DNA of 64,000 nucleotides from Gracilibacillus salitolerans. Lineage in GTDB: Bacteria; Bacillota; Bacilli; Bacillales; Amphibacillaceae. Below, in pieces: positions 48,342-57,883 of this stretch. Position numbers and translations under genes: made by a program. The stretch spans positions 3,224,001 through 3,288,000 of the forward strand of contig NZ_CP045915.1 of NCBI RefSeq assembly GCF_009650095.1, in the 5' to 3' direction. How positions within the stretch are numbered: the first letter of the stretch is position 1; every line of letters starts with the position of its first letter. The notes below the pieces were generated by a model. The model saw nothing but the letters and a program-made list of their open reading frames with translations, was not told where the DNA came from and did not search any database.

Positions 48342-49160
48342 TTACGAAAAATCCTTCCATCTTAAATAACGATAATCTGTATCACTAGTTTCTGATGCCT
48401 CTCGCTTTAAATCATCCAAGTTATCATAAACCGTAACTATTCTACCTTGAAAGGGTTGTAATTGATCGTCTATGATTTTTTCTACCCAACCAGGTGCATG
48501 CTCAGGCGAAACGTCTACCTTATTTTCAAAAAGTTTCTCTACATTTGCTAAATATTTCTTTCCTTCCTCACTTGTTCGCTGATATTTTGTCATGTCTGTA
48601 TCATTTAAACCGGGATCAAGTGCATATACTTCAACATTCATATGTTGTAATTCATTAGCTAGATTTTCTGTGAATCTTGCAATTGCTGTTTTAGATGTGC
48701 CATAGCCATTGCCATATGGAAAGGCATCTAATGTTCCACCGCCAACAATGTTAATTATTTTTCCATGCTGTTGCTTCAACATGAATGGAATAACCGTTGC
48801 AACACAGTGATAGGTTCCAATCACATTTGTCTCCATATCTTGCTTAAACAAATCAGGTGACACTTCCCACGTTGGACCTATTGCCTGAAAGGATCCTGCA
48901 TTATTAACCCATACATCTATTTTTCCAAACGTATCGATGACATACTTTAAGGTTGATTTTACATCTTCTAAATTTGTTACATCCATAGCAACCATACGGT
49001 GATCTCCCGAATATTGTAACAATTCATCACGAACTTCTTTTAGTTGTTGTTCATCTCTTCCAGATCCAACTACTGTAAATTCACGTTGCGCAAAATAATT
49101 GGCCATATTTCGACCGATTCCCCTTGTTGCACCAGTAATAAAGATAACTTTTTTGTTCAT
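48342..49160 (-). CDS. short-chain dehydrogenase/reductase (SDR)
   Basis: Classical SDR, 272 residues, NAD(P)-dependent. TGATRGIGRNMA (about 9-20) is the nucleotide loop, VNNAGS (about 86-91) the NNAG motif, and YGTSK (about 155-159) the catalytic Tyr/Lys. The usual Ser thirteen residues before the Tyr is within GGGTLDAF, so Thr may take its place. Arg after the third strand (GSGRDE) suggests NADP. It could reduce an aldehyde to an alcohol for the neighbouring pathway, but no specific substrate can be read. 12 bp before the TauE gene, likely the same operon. Confidence 0.85.
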   Translation of the reverse strand: MNKKVIFITGATRGIGRNMANYFAQREFTVVGSGRDEQQLKEVRDELLQYSGDHRMVAMDVTNLEDVKSTLKYVIDTFGKIDVWVNNAGSFQAIGPTWEVSPDLFKQDMETNVIGTYHCVATVIPFMLKQQHGKIINIVGGGTLDAFPYGNGYGTSKTAIARFTENLANELQHMNVEVYALDPGLNDTDMTKYQRTSEEGKKYLANVEKLFENKVDVSPEHAPGWVEKIIDDQLQPFQGRIVTVYDNLDDLKREASETSDTDYRYLRWKDFS

Positions 49161-49190
49161 ACAATCACCTCTTTTAGTATTTATAATGGA

Positions 49191-50102
49191 CTAGACTATT
49201 ACATTAACAATCAACCAAATTAAGACAAAACTAATAATCATCGTGATGTTAGATGCTGTCCCGACCAGCCGTTGATTATAACCAAACATGATAGCATACG
49301 GTAATACAGATGCTGGTGTTGGTAATATAAAACCAATCAATAGAGTGAACTTAAACATTTCCTCTACCGGTAACCACAGGTAACATGCAAAGCCAGTAAT
49401 CAAACCAATGCCATATTTTGTGAATAAAAATTTAGCTATAAGTTTCCCATACCCTTTCGCAAAGGAAAAGTTTAAATATAGGCCTAATAATAATAGAGAT
49501 AGCGGCATATTGGCTACAGAGATCACACTCGATACATTTACAACTATATCAGGTAACTGAAAGCCGATAATATTTATCAAACACATAATTAGATATGTTT
49601 GCAATGGAATCGATTTGGATAATTTGACGATAATCGACCTTGTCTCCAGCATCCCGGCACTACCAGCATACACACCAGCAATAATATAACTGAGTCCAAA
49701 TACAATAAATGCATTACCGACATCAAACATACCAAAATATTTTAACCCCTCAAAACCAAATAAACCTTCTACAAGTGGATAGGCAAATAATCCGATGTTT
49801 AATCCTGGGACCATCATACCGAACGTACCTTTAATATCTTTCGTATGCTTACGAAATACCATAAGAGCAATGACTGCATTGATCACTCCATATATAAAAG
49901 CAATAATAACCAAATAAAATAACGAAGCTGTAAATTCAACATCACTAAAGGTTACGATAATTAAACATGGTAACGTTAAATTAAAAACTATCCTTGCTAT
50001 ACCTTCCCCATCCTTCTCTTTCACTAGGTTAAATCGTTTTAGTACATATCCAATTGCAATAATAACAATCGATATAATAAATTGTTCATTAAATCCACTC
50101 AT
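49191..50102 (-). CDS. auxin-efflux-carrier (AEC) family transporter
   Basis: Membrane transporter of about 304 residues with about 10 helices in two halves. AEC family: IAIGYVLKRFNLVKEKDGEGIARIVFNLTLPCLIIVTFS at the N-terminus, and the second-half PLSLLLLGLYLNFSF. Bacterial members carry organic acids such as malate or malonate. ATG 50102 has GGGAG 10 nt upstream. It is the first gene of the minus-strand run and is 30 bp from the SDR gene. Confidence 0.82.
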   Translation of the reverse strand: MSGFNEQFIISIVIIAIGYVLKRFNLVKEKDGEGIARIVFNLTLPCLIIVTFSDVEFTASLFYLVIIAFIYGVINAVIALMVFRKHTKDIKGTFGMMVPGLNIGLFAYPLVEGLFGFEGLKYFGMFDVGNAFIVFGLSYIIAGVYAGSAGMLETRSIIVKLSKSIPLQTYLIMCLINIIGFQLPDIVVNVSSVISVANMPLSLLLLGLYLNFSFAKGYGKLIAKFLFTKYGIGLITGFACYLWLPVEEMFKFTLLIGFILPTPASVLPYAIMFGYNQRLVGTASNITMIISFVLIWLIVNVIV

Positions 50103-50262
50103 TTCACTGTATCTCCCTGTTGTCTCGTTTCTTTTCATCCCTTCTACTATATCATATTGTGCAACAATTCGTATCACGAACACTAACTGTCTGATATGTT
50201 TCGCTGTCCACCAGTAGGAACAAATACCTCCAATAATAGAAGTTTCAATTTATCTTAATTTT

Positions 50263-50291
50263 TTGACAGATATATATCCTAGATGTACCAT
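50263..50291 (+). promoter_or_regulatory. lipM promoter (SigA)
   Basis: TTGACA (50263-50268), 17-bp spacer, TACCAT (50286-50291), about 70 bp before the lipM start. Confidence 0.65.
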
Positions 50292-50360
50292 AATTTATGG
50301 AAATAGTTAAAAAATTCTTAAAGGGGGACTAGTTTTCTCTTAAGGAGAGACTAACACTAT

Positions 50361-51179
50361 ATGACGGAGACATGGTATTTTATAGACACAGAGAAACAGA
50401 CACCTGCCTATAATATGGCAGTTGATGAGTGCTTATTAAAGTGGCACAGTGACCAAAAAATACCGCCAACCATTCGATTTTACGAGTGGCTGCCGGCAGG
50501 ATTGTCGATCGGTTATTTTCAAAAAACAGTCAATAAGATTGATTTGGAAGCAGTCCGTAATAATGGTATAGAACTTGTCAGAAGGCTAACCGGAGGGCGC
50601 GCTGTGTTACATGATCAAGAATTAACATACAGTGTGATCGTCTCCGAGGAACACCCTCATATGCCTAAGTCGGTAAAAGAAGCCTATATGGTGCTTTCAA
50701 AAGGTCTGCTAGAAGGTTTTCACACATTAGGTATTGATGCATCCTTTGCAACACCTGAGGGTAAGTTAAATACAACACAGTCTGCTGTCTGTTTTGAAGA
50801 GCCTTCATGGTATGAACTTATAGTGGATAATAAAAAAGCTGCAGGCAGTGCCCAAACGAGAAAACAAGGAGTTATCTTACAGCATGGGTCGATCCCGTTA
50901 ACAGTAGACAATGATAAACTCTATGATTTGTTTGTGTATCGAAATGAAAGGGTAAAGCAAAGGGCTCGAGATGCATTTAATGATAAAGCCATTTCTATCG
51001 AGCAAGCGGCCAACCGAAACGTCACATTAGAAGAAACGAAAAAAGCCTTCAAAAAAGGATTTGAAAAGGGTTTAGGCATTAAATTACATGAATTTCAATT
51101 TACTGAGGAACAAGAACAGGAAATCAAAGCGTTAATGGAAAGTAAATATTTAAGTGATCAATGGAACTTTACAAGATAG
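50361..51179 (+). CDS. lipM: octanoyltransferase LipM
   Basis: Transfers octanoyl from acyl carrier protein to GcvH in Bacillus-type lipoate synthesis. 272 residues. BPL/LplA fold; RRLTGGRAVLHDQELTYSV (about 74-92) and the catalytic C144 in SAVCFEEPSWYEL, followed by KKAAGSAQTRKQGVILQHGSI, align with B. subtilis LipM along the whole length. First gene of an operon with lipA (12 bp away) and a HAD phosphatase. Confidence 0.94.
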   Translation: MTETWYFIDTEKQTPAYNMAVDECLLKWHSDQKIPPTIRFYEWLPAGLSIGYFQKTVNKIDLEAVRNNGIELVRRLTGGRAVLHDQELTYSVIVSEEHPHMPKSVKEAYMVLSKGLLEGFHTLGIDASFATPEGKLNTTQSAVCFEEPSWYELIVDNKKAAGSAQTRKQGVILQHGSIPLTVDNDKLYDLFVYRNERVKQRARDAFNDKAISIEQAANRNVTLEETKKAFKKGFEKGLGIKLHEFQFTEEQEQEIKALMESKYLSDQWNFTR

Positions 51180-51191
51180 GAGCGATACAAA

Positions 51192-52139
51192 ATGGCAAAA
51201 AATCAAGAACATCTACGTAAACCAGAATGGCTAAAAATAAAAATTAATACAAACAAATCGTATAACCGTCTTAAACACTTAATGCGTGATAAGCGTTTAA
51301 ACACAGTATGTGAAGAAGCCAAATGCCCAAATATTCATGAATGCTGGAGCGAGAGAAAAACAGCCACCTTTATGATTTTAGGAGATACATGTACAAGAGG
51401 CTGCCGTTTCTGTGCTGTTAAAACCGGGCTTCCGAATGAATTGGATTGGGGCGAGCCGAAAAGAGTTGCAGAATCAGTTGAGATTATGGGCTTAAAACAT
51501 GTGGTAGTTACTGCAGTTGCACGGGATGATTTGAAAGACGGCGGTGCTGCTGTATTCGCTGAAACGGTTAGGCAAATCCGTGAAAGTGTCCCAGGCTGTA
51601 CGATTGAAATTTTACCTTCTGATATGAAAGGTGATTACGAAAGCTTACATACACTAATGGACAGTGGTCCTGACATTTTCAATCACAACATTGAAACAGT
51701 GAGAAGACTTACGAAAAAAGTACGCGCAATCGCAATGTATGATCGTTCGCTTGAGTTATTACGCCGAGTGAAAGAGATTGCTCCAAATACACCAACAAAA
51801 TCAAGTATTATGGTTGGTCTTGGCGAGACAAAAGAGGAACTTATTGAAGTAATGGATGATTTGCGTGCCAATAATGTTGATATTATGACAATAGGCCAAT
51901 ACTTACAGCCTACAAAAAGACATTTAAATGTTGAACGTTATTATCATCCGGATGAGTTTAATGAGTTAAAACAAATAGCTTTATCTAAAGGATTTAAACA
52001 CTGTGAAGCTGGTCCTCTAGTTCGTTCATCTTATCACGCTGACGAACAAGTAAATCAATCTGCCGCTCAACGTCGTATTAAGTATATGAAAGGCTATGAA
52101 GAAACAAGTGGTGAAGAATTAAAGAACTTTACTTTTTAA
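51192..52139 (+). CDS. lipA: lipoyl synthase, radical SAM
   Basis: Inserts two sulfurs into octanoyl-GcvH to make lipoyl groups. 315 residues. Two iron-sulfur clusters: C40-x4-C45-x5-C51 (auxiliary, sacrificed as sulfur source) and C67-x3-C71-x2-C74 (radical SAM). The C-terminal RSSYHAD serine that ligates the auxiliary cluster is present. Each turnover releases two 5'-deoxyadenosines, one of the natural sources of the 5-deoxyribose that the metabolosome may degrade. Confidence 0.97.
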   Translation: MAKNQEHLRKPEWLKIKINTNKSYNRLKHLMRDKRLNTVCEEAKCPNIHECWSERKTATFMILGDTCTRGCRFCAVKTGLPNELDWGEPKRVAESVEIMGLKHVVVTAVARDDLKDGGAAVFAETVRQIRESVPGCTIEILPSDMKGDYESLHTLMDSGPDIFNHNIETVRRLTKKVRAIAMYDRSLELLRRVKEIAPNTPTKSSIMVGLGETKEELIEVMDDLRANNVDIMTIGQYLQPTKRHLNVERYYHPDEFNELKQIALSKGFKHCEAGPLVRSSYHADEQVNQSAAQRRIKYMKGYEETSGEELKNFTF

Positions 52140-52161
52140 TGAGGATAAAGGGAGACTTACA

Positions 52162-52956
52162 ATGACCAACTACAAAGCTCTTTTCTTAGATATTGATGGA
52201 ACCATCTTGCGTCGGGACCATACGATTGAAGATACGACAAAAAATGCCGTTAAACAAGCACAAGACAAAGGGATAGAAGTGTTCCTCGCTACAGGACGTC
52301 CTCTCCATGAAGTTAATGATATCGCTGAAGCATTGGGCGTAGATTCTTTTATAGGTTATAACGGAGCATATGCGATTTATGATGGTAAAACAGTAGTTGA
52401 CGAACCAATAACTAGCTCTGTGATTGATCACTTTTTATATGTTGCTAAACAAAATGAGCACGAAATGATTCTCTATACAAATGAATTAAATTTAGTGACT
52501 TCAGAATCAAAGCAAGTAGTAAAAGATTTCATTGATTATTTCGATTTAAGAGAATATCAAGCATATGAAGATAAATTTCGAGATCAAATATTAGGCATAA
52601 CGCTTATGGATCTTCAAACTGATGAGCCTGCTCTTTATGATGTGAAACAAGAGGATATTTATTTTTCACAAGTAAATGTCGAAGGCTTAGAGCATTGTTA
52701 TGATATGATCAGAGAAAATGTGAACAAAGGGCAAGCTATTAAGAAAGTACTTCAGGAGTTAGATATTCCAGCTGAAGCAGCGATTGCTTTTGGTGATGGA
52801 ATGAATGATAAACAGATGTTACAATATGTCGGTGAAAGCTTTGCGATGGATAATGCAACGCCTGAAGTCTTTCAATATGCCAAACATCGTACCACCTCCG
52901 TAGAGGACTCAGGCATTTATAACGGATTAAAACAATTAGGAATTATAGAAGACTAA
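52162..52956 (+). CDS. HAD-superfamily phosphatase, Cof type
   Basis: 264 residues. Motif I DIDGTILRRD (about 8-17), motif II ATGRP (about 43-47) and motif IV FGDGMNDKQML (about 213-223), with a Cof-type C2 cap between. Such enzymes dephosphorylate small sugar phosphates or nucleotides; specificity cannot be read. 22 bp after lipA with a GGGAG site, so the third gene of the lipM operon. Confidence 0.88.
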   Translation: MTNYKALFLDIDGTILRRDHTIEDTTKNAVKQAQDKGIEVFLATGRPLHEVNDIAEALGVDSFIGYNGAYAIYDGKTVVDEPITSSVIDHFLYVAKQNEHEMILYTNELNLVTSESKQVVKDFIDYFDLREYQAYEDKFRDQILGITLMDLQTDEPALYDVKQEDIYFSQVNVEGLEHCYDMIRENVNKGQAIKKVLQELDIPAEAAIAFGDGMNDKQMLQYVGESFAMDNATPEVFQYAKHRTTSVEDSGIYNGLKQLGIIED

Positions 52957-52992
52957 AAGTTATAGATTTATTGTTTACTCTACTTTTTTAAG

Positions 52993-53145
52993 ACAAATCT
53001 TTAGGGACTCTTAGAAGATTTGTTGTTTATCTTCATTTATTCAACAAATCTTTTGGTTCGCTCTTTTGATTTGTCGTTTATCTCGGTTTATTCAACAAAT
53101 CTTCGGGTTCGCTCTTTTGATTTGTTGTTTATCTTGATTTTTTTA
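52993..53145. repeat. 51-bp tandem repeat, three copies, each a hairpin
   Basis: Three consecutive units start at 52993, 53044 and 53095, exactly 51 bp apart. Each contains ACAAATCT, a 13-15 nt loop and GATTTGT, then GTTTATCT and a TTTATTCA joint. Units 2 and 3 are nearly identical and unit 1 has diverged in the loop. The apparent repeated peptide in the forward frame (period 17 codons) has no ribosome site and is not a gene. A fourth lone copy lies at 16050-16080. Confidence 0.8.
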
Positions 53146-53191
53146 AAGATAGATGTTAAAGCCATCCATGGAATGTCCATACACATTCAGT

Positions 53192-53234
53192 ACACAAAGA
53201 AGCCAACTTTGTTTTGAAGTTGGCTTCTTTGTGT
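53192..53234 (+). terminator. terminator of the lipM-lipA-HAD operon
   Basis: A 17-bp perfect stem (53192-53208 with 53218-53234) with a 9-nt loop. The rest of the gap to 53480 shows no gene or clear element. Confidence 0.75.
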
Positions 53235-53484
53235 TTCGTGAAAACAGACACCTTAAATGGATAGGGGAGCAACAAGCTATCATACATATAAGCAGGCTAA
53301 AGTGGACTAATTATTTAGGCTTACATGTATTTTATTAATTAATGAACTTTCCACATTCACTAATTAATAGGATAAATATAATATAACAAAGGATACTCAG
53401 TACAACAGTAAACTTGTGAACTTATCTGACAAAGAATTTTAAAGCCTTCATCGCCCATTTTTACTAAAACTAGTCATTTACCCT

Positions 53485-53512
53485 AACTTATCTGGCTAAA
53501 GTACATACATTA
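53485..53512 (+). promoter_or_regulatory. SigK-like promoter of the yjcZ gene
   Basis: -35 AAC (53485-53487), 16-bp spacer and -10 CATACATTA (53504-53512), matching the mother-cell SigK form AC-N16-CATANNNTA. It lies 33 bp before the start codon. Confidence 0.55.
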
Positions 53513-53544
53513 TATAGTGACAATACACAAGGAGGTTGATAGGA

Positions 53545-53685
53545 ATGAGTCATTATGGAGGCTGCAGTCCATATGGTGGATACGGTAGCGGATATGGATA
53601 CGGCGGTGGTTATGGCGGTGGATTCGCCTTAATCGTTGTTCTTTTCATCTTGTTAATTATTGTTGGTGCTTCTTTCTATAACTAA
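53545..53685 (+). CDS. YjcZ-family small sporulation protein
   Basis: 46 residues. A Gly/Tyr-rich N-terminal half ([20 protein letters not shown]) is followed by the family's membrane segment [20 protein letters not shown]. This is the conserved C-terminus of the YjcZ family of small, spore-associated proteins in Bacillales. A strong AAGGAGG site 8 nt upstream and a SigK-like promoter support expression in the mother cell. One Cys at position 7 is uncommon. Confidence 0.9.
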   Translation: MSHYGGCSPYGGYGSGYGYGGGYGGGFALIVVLFILLIIVGASFYN

Positions 53686-53724
53686 TCATATAGATCCTGA
53701 GCAACAACCTATTCCACCTTTCAA

Positions 53725-53751
53725 AAAAGATCCCCAAACCGGGGATCTTTT
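53725..53751. terminator. bidirectional terminator between yjcZ and the GH127 gene
   Basis: An 11-bp perfect stem (53725-53735 with 53741-53751), 5-nt loop, with A-run and T-run on opposite sides, between convergent genes. Confidence 0.85.
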
Positions 53752-53754
53752 CAT

Positions 53755-56031
53755 TTATAATGATGGATCGTTTATCATTCTGACTTGATATACACCACCT
53801 GCAATCTTATTTTTCGCTGCAGAAAATGTAACGGTTACTTTTTCTTTACCATTGATTAGTTCCGTTGGTATCGGATAGGTTTTCGAATATAACTCACCAA
53901 TATTTGGTTTATTAAAGTGCTCTTCAGCTAGTACATGCCCATCAATTTTTATCTCAAAATCTCTTTCTAATCTTTTACCGTCTATTTCCATCGTAAAATC
54001 ACTTTTATTGTAGGTGATAAATAAATACATCTTTTTTTCGGGATCGACTTTTAAATCATAGCTGAAATAACCACCATCACGTGCATCTCTCCAACCGCTA
54101 TGGACATCATTGCTATATCCAGAAGTTGAATTTTTCGCTTGCATATTATGATCTACTTCTGGTTGCTGTTCATTAGGCGTGACCTCATCGACAATCATCT
54201 TTTGCTCCCGCGCTTTTCGTTTCCTTTCTTCATCACCGAACTCTTTAAACTCCTGTTCGGACATAATATTCCAATAGATCGTATAGCGCTCATGATGTAT
54301 ATCATAAAAAGGCTTCAACTGTACCCGTTGATGACCAGGTTGTCCGATTGCTTCAGTTTCAAATAATAGTTTTTCTTTATCTTTAGCTTTTATCCAATCA
54401 TTTAGCGGCCTATCTGTCACTAATGTCGGCACATCAATTAATGGATGATTATTTAATGCCAGGTGATTATCAAGAATATCCGTTTCCGGAAAGTTATCTC
54501 GGCCTAATGCCCCGGCTAACACGATTGGTCCATACATGATCACTTGTTTTTTCTTATCATCTTTTGCATGATATCGATATAAATCTAATGGTAAATCATA
54601 TGTAATCTGATCTCCATTTTGCCAGATATGTTCGATTATAAGATATCCTTCATCCTCTACAGCATTTACTTCCTTTCCATTAATTTTTAATGTTGGTTCA
54701 TCGGAGAACCAGGAAGGCTTTCGAATAGCAATCTGTTTTACTTCACTGCTTGCCTTTTCTATTGTGATCGTGGTACTTGGCTGATATGGAAATGCTGTTT
54801 GTTGTTTAATAACCATTTGGTCATTATCGTATGATGCTTCTGCAGAAATAAATAAGTGCACAAATAACCTTTTTTCGATTTTTTCAAAAATACGTCTATT
54901 ATATCTTGCCGGATTTTCCATTCCTGTACCAGTACAACACCAGAACGAATTATCATGGGAGTGGTATACTTTGAAATGACCAGGTTCAGAAGATACAAAA
55001 TACGTTTTCATGCCTGAATCAGGATCTTGTGACGCAAGAATATGGTTATATAAAGCACGCTCATAATAATCATAGTAATGAGCGGAATGATCCCATGTGA
55101 AAAGGACTTCTGTCAATTTTAACATGTTATATGTATTACATGTCTCCGTTGTTAGAATTCCCAGTTCTTCGGCATTTTCAGGACCAAAATGCTCACGAAT
55201 ACTATTTCCTCCAATTGCATACGTGCGATAGTGAACGACTTGATCCCAAAAGTATGTCGCTATCTGCTTATATTTTTCTTTTCCTGTAATGTTATAGAGT
55301 TTAGCCACTCCAATCACTTTCGGTATTTGTGTATTGGCATGCTTTCCTTCTAAATCATCTTGCTTGTTTGCTAATGGATCTAATACAGCCTTATGGTAAA
55401 ACCTTTCAGCTAGATCCAAATAACGAGTATCTTCTGTAATTAAATACAGATCCGCTAGTGCTTCGTTCATTCCACCATGCTCACAGGTCAACATACGTTG
55501 GAATTGGTCTTCTGATAAATTTATCAATCCATTATAAGCCCAATCAGCAAGCATTGTAACAGTTTCCAATGCTAAAGTAGACCCTGTTACTTGATGAACA
55601 TCGATAAGTCCTGCGTAGATTTTATGTATGGAATACCATGGTACCCATGATCCTCCGAGGCTAAAGTTGTCTACTTCAAACTCCCCAGAAAATACTTGAT
55701 CAAAACAATCCCGCGGGAAACCACTGACATATCCTTCCTTATCAAAGGCCTGCACAGCAGCTAATTCAGTTAAAGCATACTCTATTTTATCCATTAATGC
55801 TTCATCACTTGTTACTTGATACATAGTTGCCGCTGCTGACAACCAGTGACCAATGGAATGGCCAGCAATCCCCATAGACTCCCATCCACCATATCTTTCT
55901 TTTTTGGCTGTTTTACCTGCAGCTTCATAGCATGGAGCAACAAGCCGATCAACATCTAAGTATAGTAAGTATTCCTTTCCTTTTTGTTGAGAATTTTTAA
56001 AGATTCCGTCTAGCAAATTCACATTATGCAT
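53755..56031 (-). CDS. GH127 beta-L-arabinofuranosidase family protein
   Basis: Predicted to release beta-L-arabinofuranose from plant glycoprotein or pectic oligosaccharides. 758 residues, no signal peptide, so it acts on imported oligosaccharides. An (alpha/alpha)6 barrel occupies about 1-430. The zinc-thiolate site of GH127 is complete: E296 and C298 in TTETCNTYN, C365 and C366 in SFWCCTGTGMEN, the last being the nucleophile in HypBA1. Beta-sandwich domains follow to about 560. The C-terminal 200 residues (with GWRDARDGGYFSYDLKVDP) are extra relative to the smallest members. ATG 56031 has GGAGG at 8 nt. Divergent from an AraC-type regulator. Confidence 0.9.
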   Translation of the reverse strand: MHNVNLLDGIFKNSQQKGKEYLLYLDVDRLVAPCYEAAGKTAKKERYGGWESMGIAGHSIGHWLSAAATMYQVTSDEALMDKIEYALTELAAVQAFDKEGYVSGFPRDCFDQVFSGEFEVDNFSLGGSWVPWYSIHKIYAGLIDVHQVTGSTLALETVTMLADWAYNGLINLSEDQFQRMLTCEHGGMNEALADLYLITEDTRYLDLAERFYHKAVLDPLANKQDDLEGKHANTQIPKVIGVAKLYNITGKEKYKQIATYFWDQVVHYRTYAIGGNSIREHFGPENAEELGILTTETCNTYNMLKLTEVLFTWDHSAHYYDYYERALYNHILASQDPDSGMKTYFVSSEPGHFKVYHSHDNSFWCCTGTGMENPARYNRRIFEKIEKRLFVHLFISAEASYDNDQMVIKQQTAFPYQPSTTITIEKASSEVKQIAIRKPSWFSDEPTLKINGKEVNAVEDEGYLIIEHIWQNGDQITYDLPLDLYRYHAKDDKKKQVIMYGPIVLAGALGRDNFPETDILDNHLALNNHPLIDVPTLVTDRPLNDWIKAKDKEKLLFETEAIGQPGHQRVQLKPFYDIHHERYTIYWNIMSEQEFKEFGDEERKRKAREQKMIVDEVTPNEQQPEVDHNMQAKNSTSGYSNDVHSGWRDARDGGYFSYDLKVDPEKKMYLFITYNKSDFTMEIDGKRLERDFEIKIDGHVLAEEHFNKPNIGELYSKTYPIPTELINGKEKVTVTFSAAKNKIAGGVYQVRMINDPSL

Positions 56032-56173
56032 ATCTTCCACCTCCGTTAGCTATATCTAACACTAGTATGAAGTGTTATGGAATAGTTGTACATTCACAAT
56101 TAATTAAATTACATATCTTTTTTTTAGATTTCTGTTAAAATGTATTTAAACTATTTTAGAAGGAGCGATCGTT

Positions 56174-57040
56174 TTGTCTCATCCCGTGATTATATCAAGC
56201 AGTTCATTCCCTCTTATTCATGAAATAGGTTTTATGGGTGATGAAGATGGCGTCCTAAAACATCCGGATCGTGTGATGTCAGAATTAAATGTTTTTGTTT
56301 ACGTTATTAAAGGGCAATTACAAATTATAGAAGATAATGAAGTATATAATCTTAAGAAAGGTTCCTATCTTTTTCTTAGAAAAAACATCCATCATTGGGG
56401 AGACGAATTCTATCAATCTGGTTCTCAATGGTTTTATATTCATTTTTTTAATTATGACATACAGGAAAACGTTAACGAATATAGCACATATGGAAAAACC
56501 TCGCTTATTCATCAGGAGGAATATCAGAAAAAGCTTACCATGCCTAAACATGGAGAAGTGTCTCATCTCGGTTATACCCAGTCACAACTTGAACAAATAT
56601 TAGAAATGTTCGAATCATCCCATCCAATGAGACCATTATTAACCTGTATGCATGCACATCAGTTATTCTTAGAGTTATATATGGAGAATCTGGAAGCCTA
56701 TACCAATATGAAATCCAATAGAATGGTAGCTAAAATGATTCAGTTAATTGATGAACGAGAAAGCTACAAGTTATCCAGTCAAGAGATCTCTGAAGCTTTA
56801 GGTATGAATTATGCTTATCTTTCCACCTTGTTTAAACAACACACAGGAAAAAGCATTACACAATATCAAAATGAACGAAAGGTGGAAAAAGCGATTCAAT
56901 TGTTTCGAAAAGAAAATTTTAATGTTTCAGAAGTAAGCGACAAGTTGGGATTCTCCAATCCATTCTATTTCAGTCGAGTCTTCAAAAAAGTGACAGGCAT
57001 GTCCCCTACTGACTATCTGAGACAAATATATCGGGGGTGA
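56174..57040 (+). CDS. AraC-family transcriptional regulator
   Basis: 288 residues: an N-terminal cupin-like sugar-sensing half (FVYVIKGQLQIIEDNEVYNLKKGSYLFL, about 38-65) and a C-terminal double helix-turn-helix (about 195-285) with SSQEISEALGMNYAYLSTLFKQHTGKSITQYQNERKV and VSEVSDKLGFSNPFYFSRVFKKVTGMSPTDYLR. TTG start with AAGGAG 9 nt upstream. It shares a 142-bp divergent region with the GH127 gene, so it probably activates that gene in response to an arabinose-containing sugar. Confidence 0.92.
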   Translation: MSHPVIISSSSFPLIHEIGFMGDEDGVLKHPDRVMSELNVFVYVIKGQLQIIEDNEVYNLKKGSYLFLRKNIHHWGDEFYQSGSQWFYIHFFNYDIQENVNEYSTYGKTSLIHQEEYQKKLTMPKHGEVSHLGYTQSQLEQILEMFESSHPMRPLLTCMHAHQLFLELYMENLEAYTNMKSNRMVAKMIQLIDERESYKLSSQEISEALGMNYAYLSTLFKQHTGKSITQYQNERKVEKAIQLFRKENFNVSEVSDKLGFSNPFYFSRVFKKVTGMSPTDYLRQIYRG

Positions 57041-57113
57041 AATGGAAAAGATACAATCGTTCATTGTATTTTGGAGTTGATTATGTATTAAATGGCAGTA
57101 TATTTTTGTATGT

Positions 57114-57160
57114 AAAAAGGTCTTTAACATACAGTAATGTTGTATATTGAAGATCTTTTT
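57114..57160 (+). terminator. terminator of the AraC gene
   Basis: Stem AAAAAGGTCTT/AAGATCTTTTT (57114-57124 with 57150-57160, one G-U or mismatch) enclosing a smaller AACAT/ATGTT hairpin. Confidence 0.65.
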
Positions 57161-57273
57161 GATCATATTGCTTCTTCAACTAAAGGTCAATAGTTGAAGT
57201 AGAGTTGAATTCAATTAGTTAATGTATTTCTATTTTCAATCTGAATACGTTTCGCCTTTTTTCATGTCTATAA

Positions 57274-57408
57274 CATGATGTTTATGAATTCTATCTTACT
57301 AATGGAAGAGCTACTACATCATGCGGGGTAATAGGGAAATTAGACGGTCCTCTTTGGTTCGAAAAAGTCGTTTACGATGAAAAAATCACACTAGATGAAA
57401 GTATCTAA
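57274..57408 (+). pseudogene. degenerate gene end (44-codon fragment)
   Basis: An open stretch without start codon or ribosome site, bounded by stops, encodes a well-composed protein-like tail containing GRATTSCGVIGKLDGPLWFEKV and ending ITLDESI. The composition is coding-like while flanking frames are not, which suggests the remnant of a lost gene. I do not recognise the family. The surrounding stretch 57161-58029 has otherwise no convincing gene apart from the small frame at 57471 and the 130-bp repeat. Confidence 0.35.
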
Positions 57409-57470
57409 CATAATAAGCACATACAAAAAGACCATAAATTGTATCTTTTACCAAATTCCGTCCCCCTCTC

Positions 57471-57728
57471 TTGTTATATTATCTAATTACAGATTTCTGC
57501 TTCACTTCTAAAGTTTATTTGAAGAGCAACCCATTAGCGAAAAGAAAAAAGAGCATCAAAGGAATTATTTTTTCATTGATTTTTCCTCCTTTTATAAGCT
57601 CTTGTTTATATGTTTTTTTCGTCACAGTTATTAAACATTACTACTACTTACTTTTAATATGTATAGGAACTGTACTCCTTGTTCCACTCTTGCACCCGTG
57701 GGAACAACATCTAATTCGTTATTTGTAA
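57471..57728 (+). CDS. doubtful small membrane protein
   Basis: 85 codons with two hydrophobic segments (about residues 29-53 and 57-72) separated by a basic turn, ending HPWEQHLIRYL. The start would be TTG without any ribosome site, so this may be the remnant of a larger membrane-protein gene. No family recognised. Listed because it is the only sizeable frame in an 870-bp gap. Confidence 0.25.
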   Translation: MLYYLITDFCFTSKVYLKSNPLAKRKKSIKGIIFSLIFPPFISSCLYVFFVTVIKHYYYLLLICIGTVLLVPLLHPWEQHLIRYL

Positions 57729-57753
57729 TAAAATAGCTATTTCCAAGGTGTAA

Positions 57754-57883
57754 GTGGACATCAAGTTCGTTACTTCCTTAAATTCCTAAGAAATCTGCCT
57801 CTATTTTGCTAAATAAAGGAACAGATGTCCACGAACATCCCAATAACATTATTTTCAATAGATATAACGGAATAAATGTCCGC
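57754..57883. repeat. 130-bp dispersed intergenic repeat, copy 2
   Basis: Same architecture as 25421-25550: a forward GTGGACAT core at 57754 and reversed cores ending at 57832 and 57883, at identical distances (79 and 130 bp). The stretch CTATTTT..TAAATAA.GGAA.AGATGTCC.CG is shared with copy 1. Non-coding. Confidence 0.7.

Noticed and set aside
52993..53145. CRISPR array
   Set aside because: The units are contiguous 51-bp tandem repeats without unique spacers, and no cas genes are nearby.
53020..53217. Frame encoding a repeated peptide (YSTNL-RSFDL type, period 17 residues)
   Set aside because: It is the by-product of the 51-bp DNA repeat, whose period is a multiple of three; no ribosome site and no protein-like conservation.
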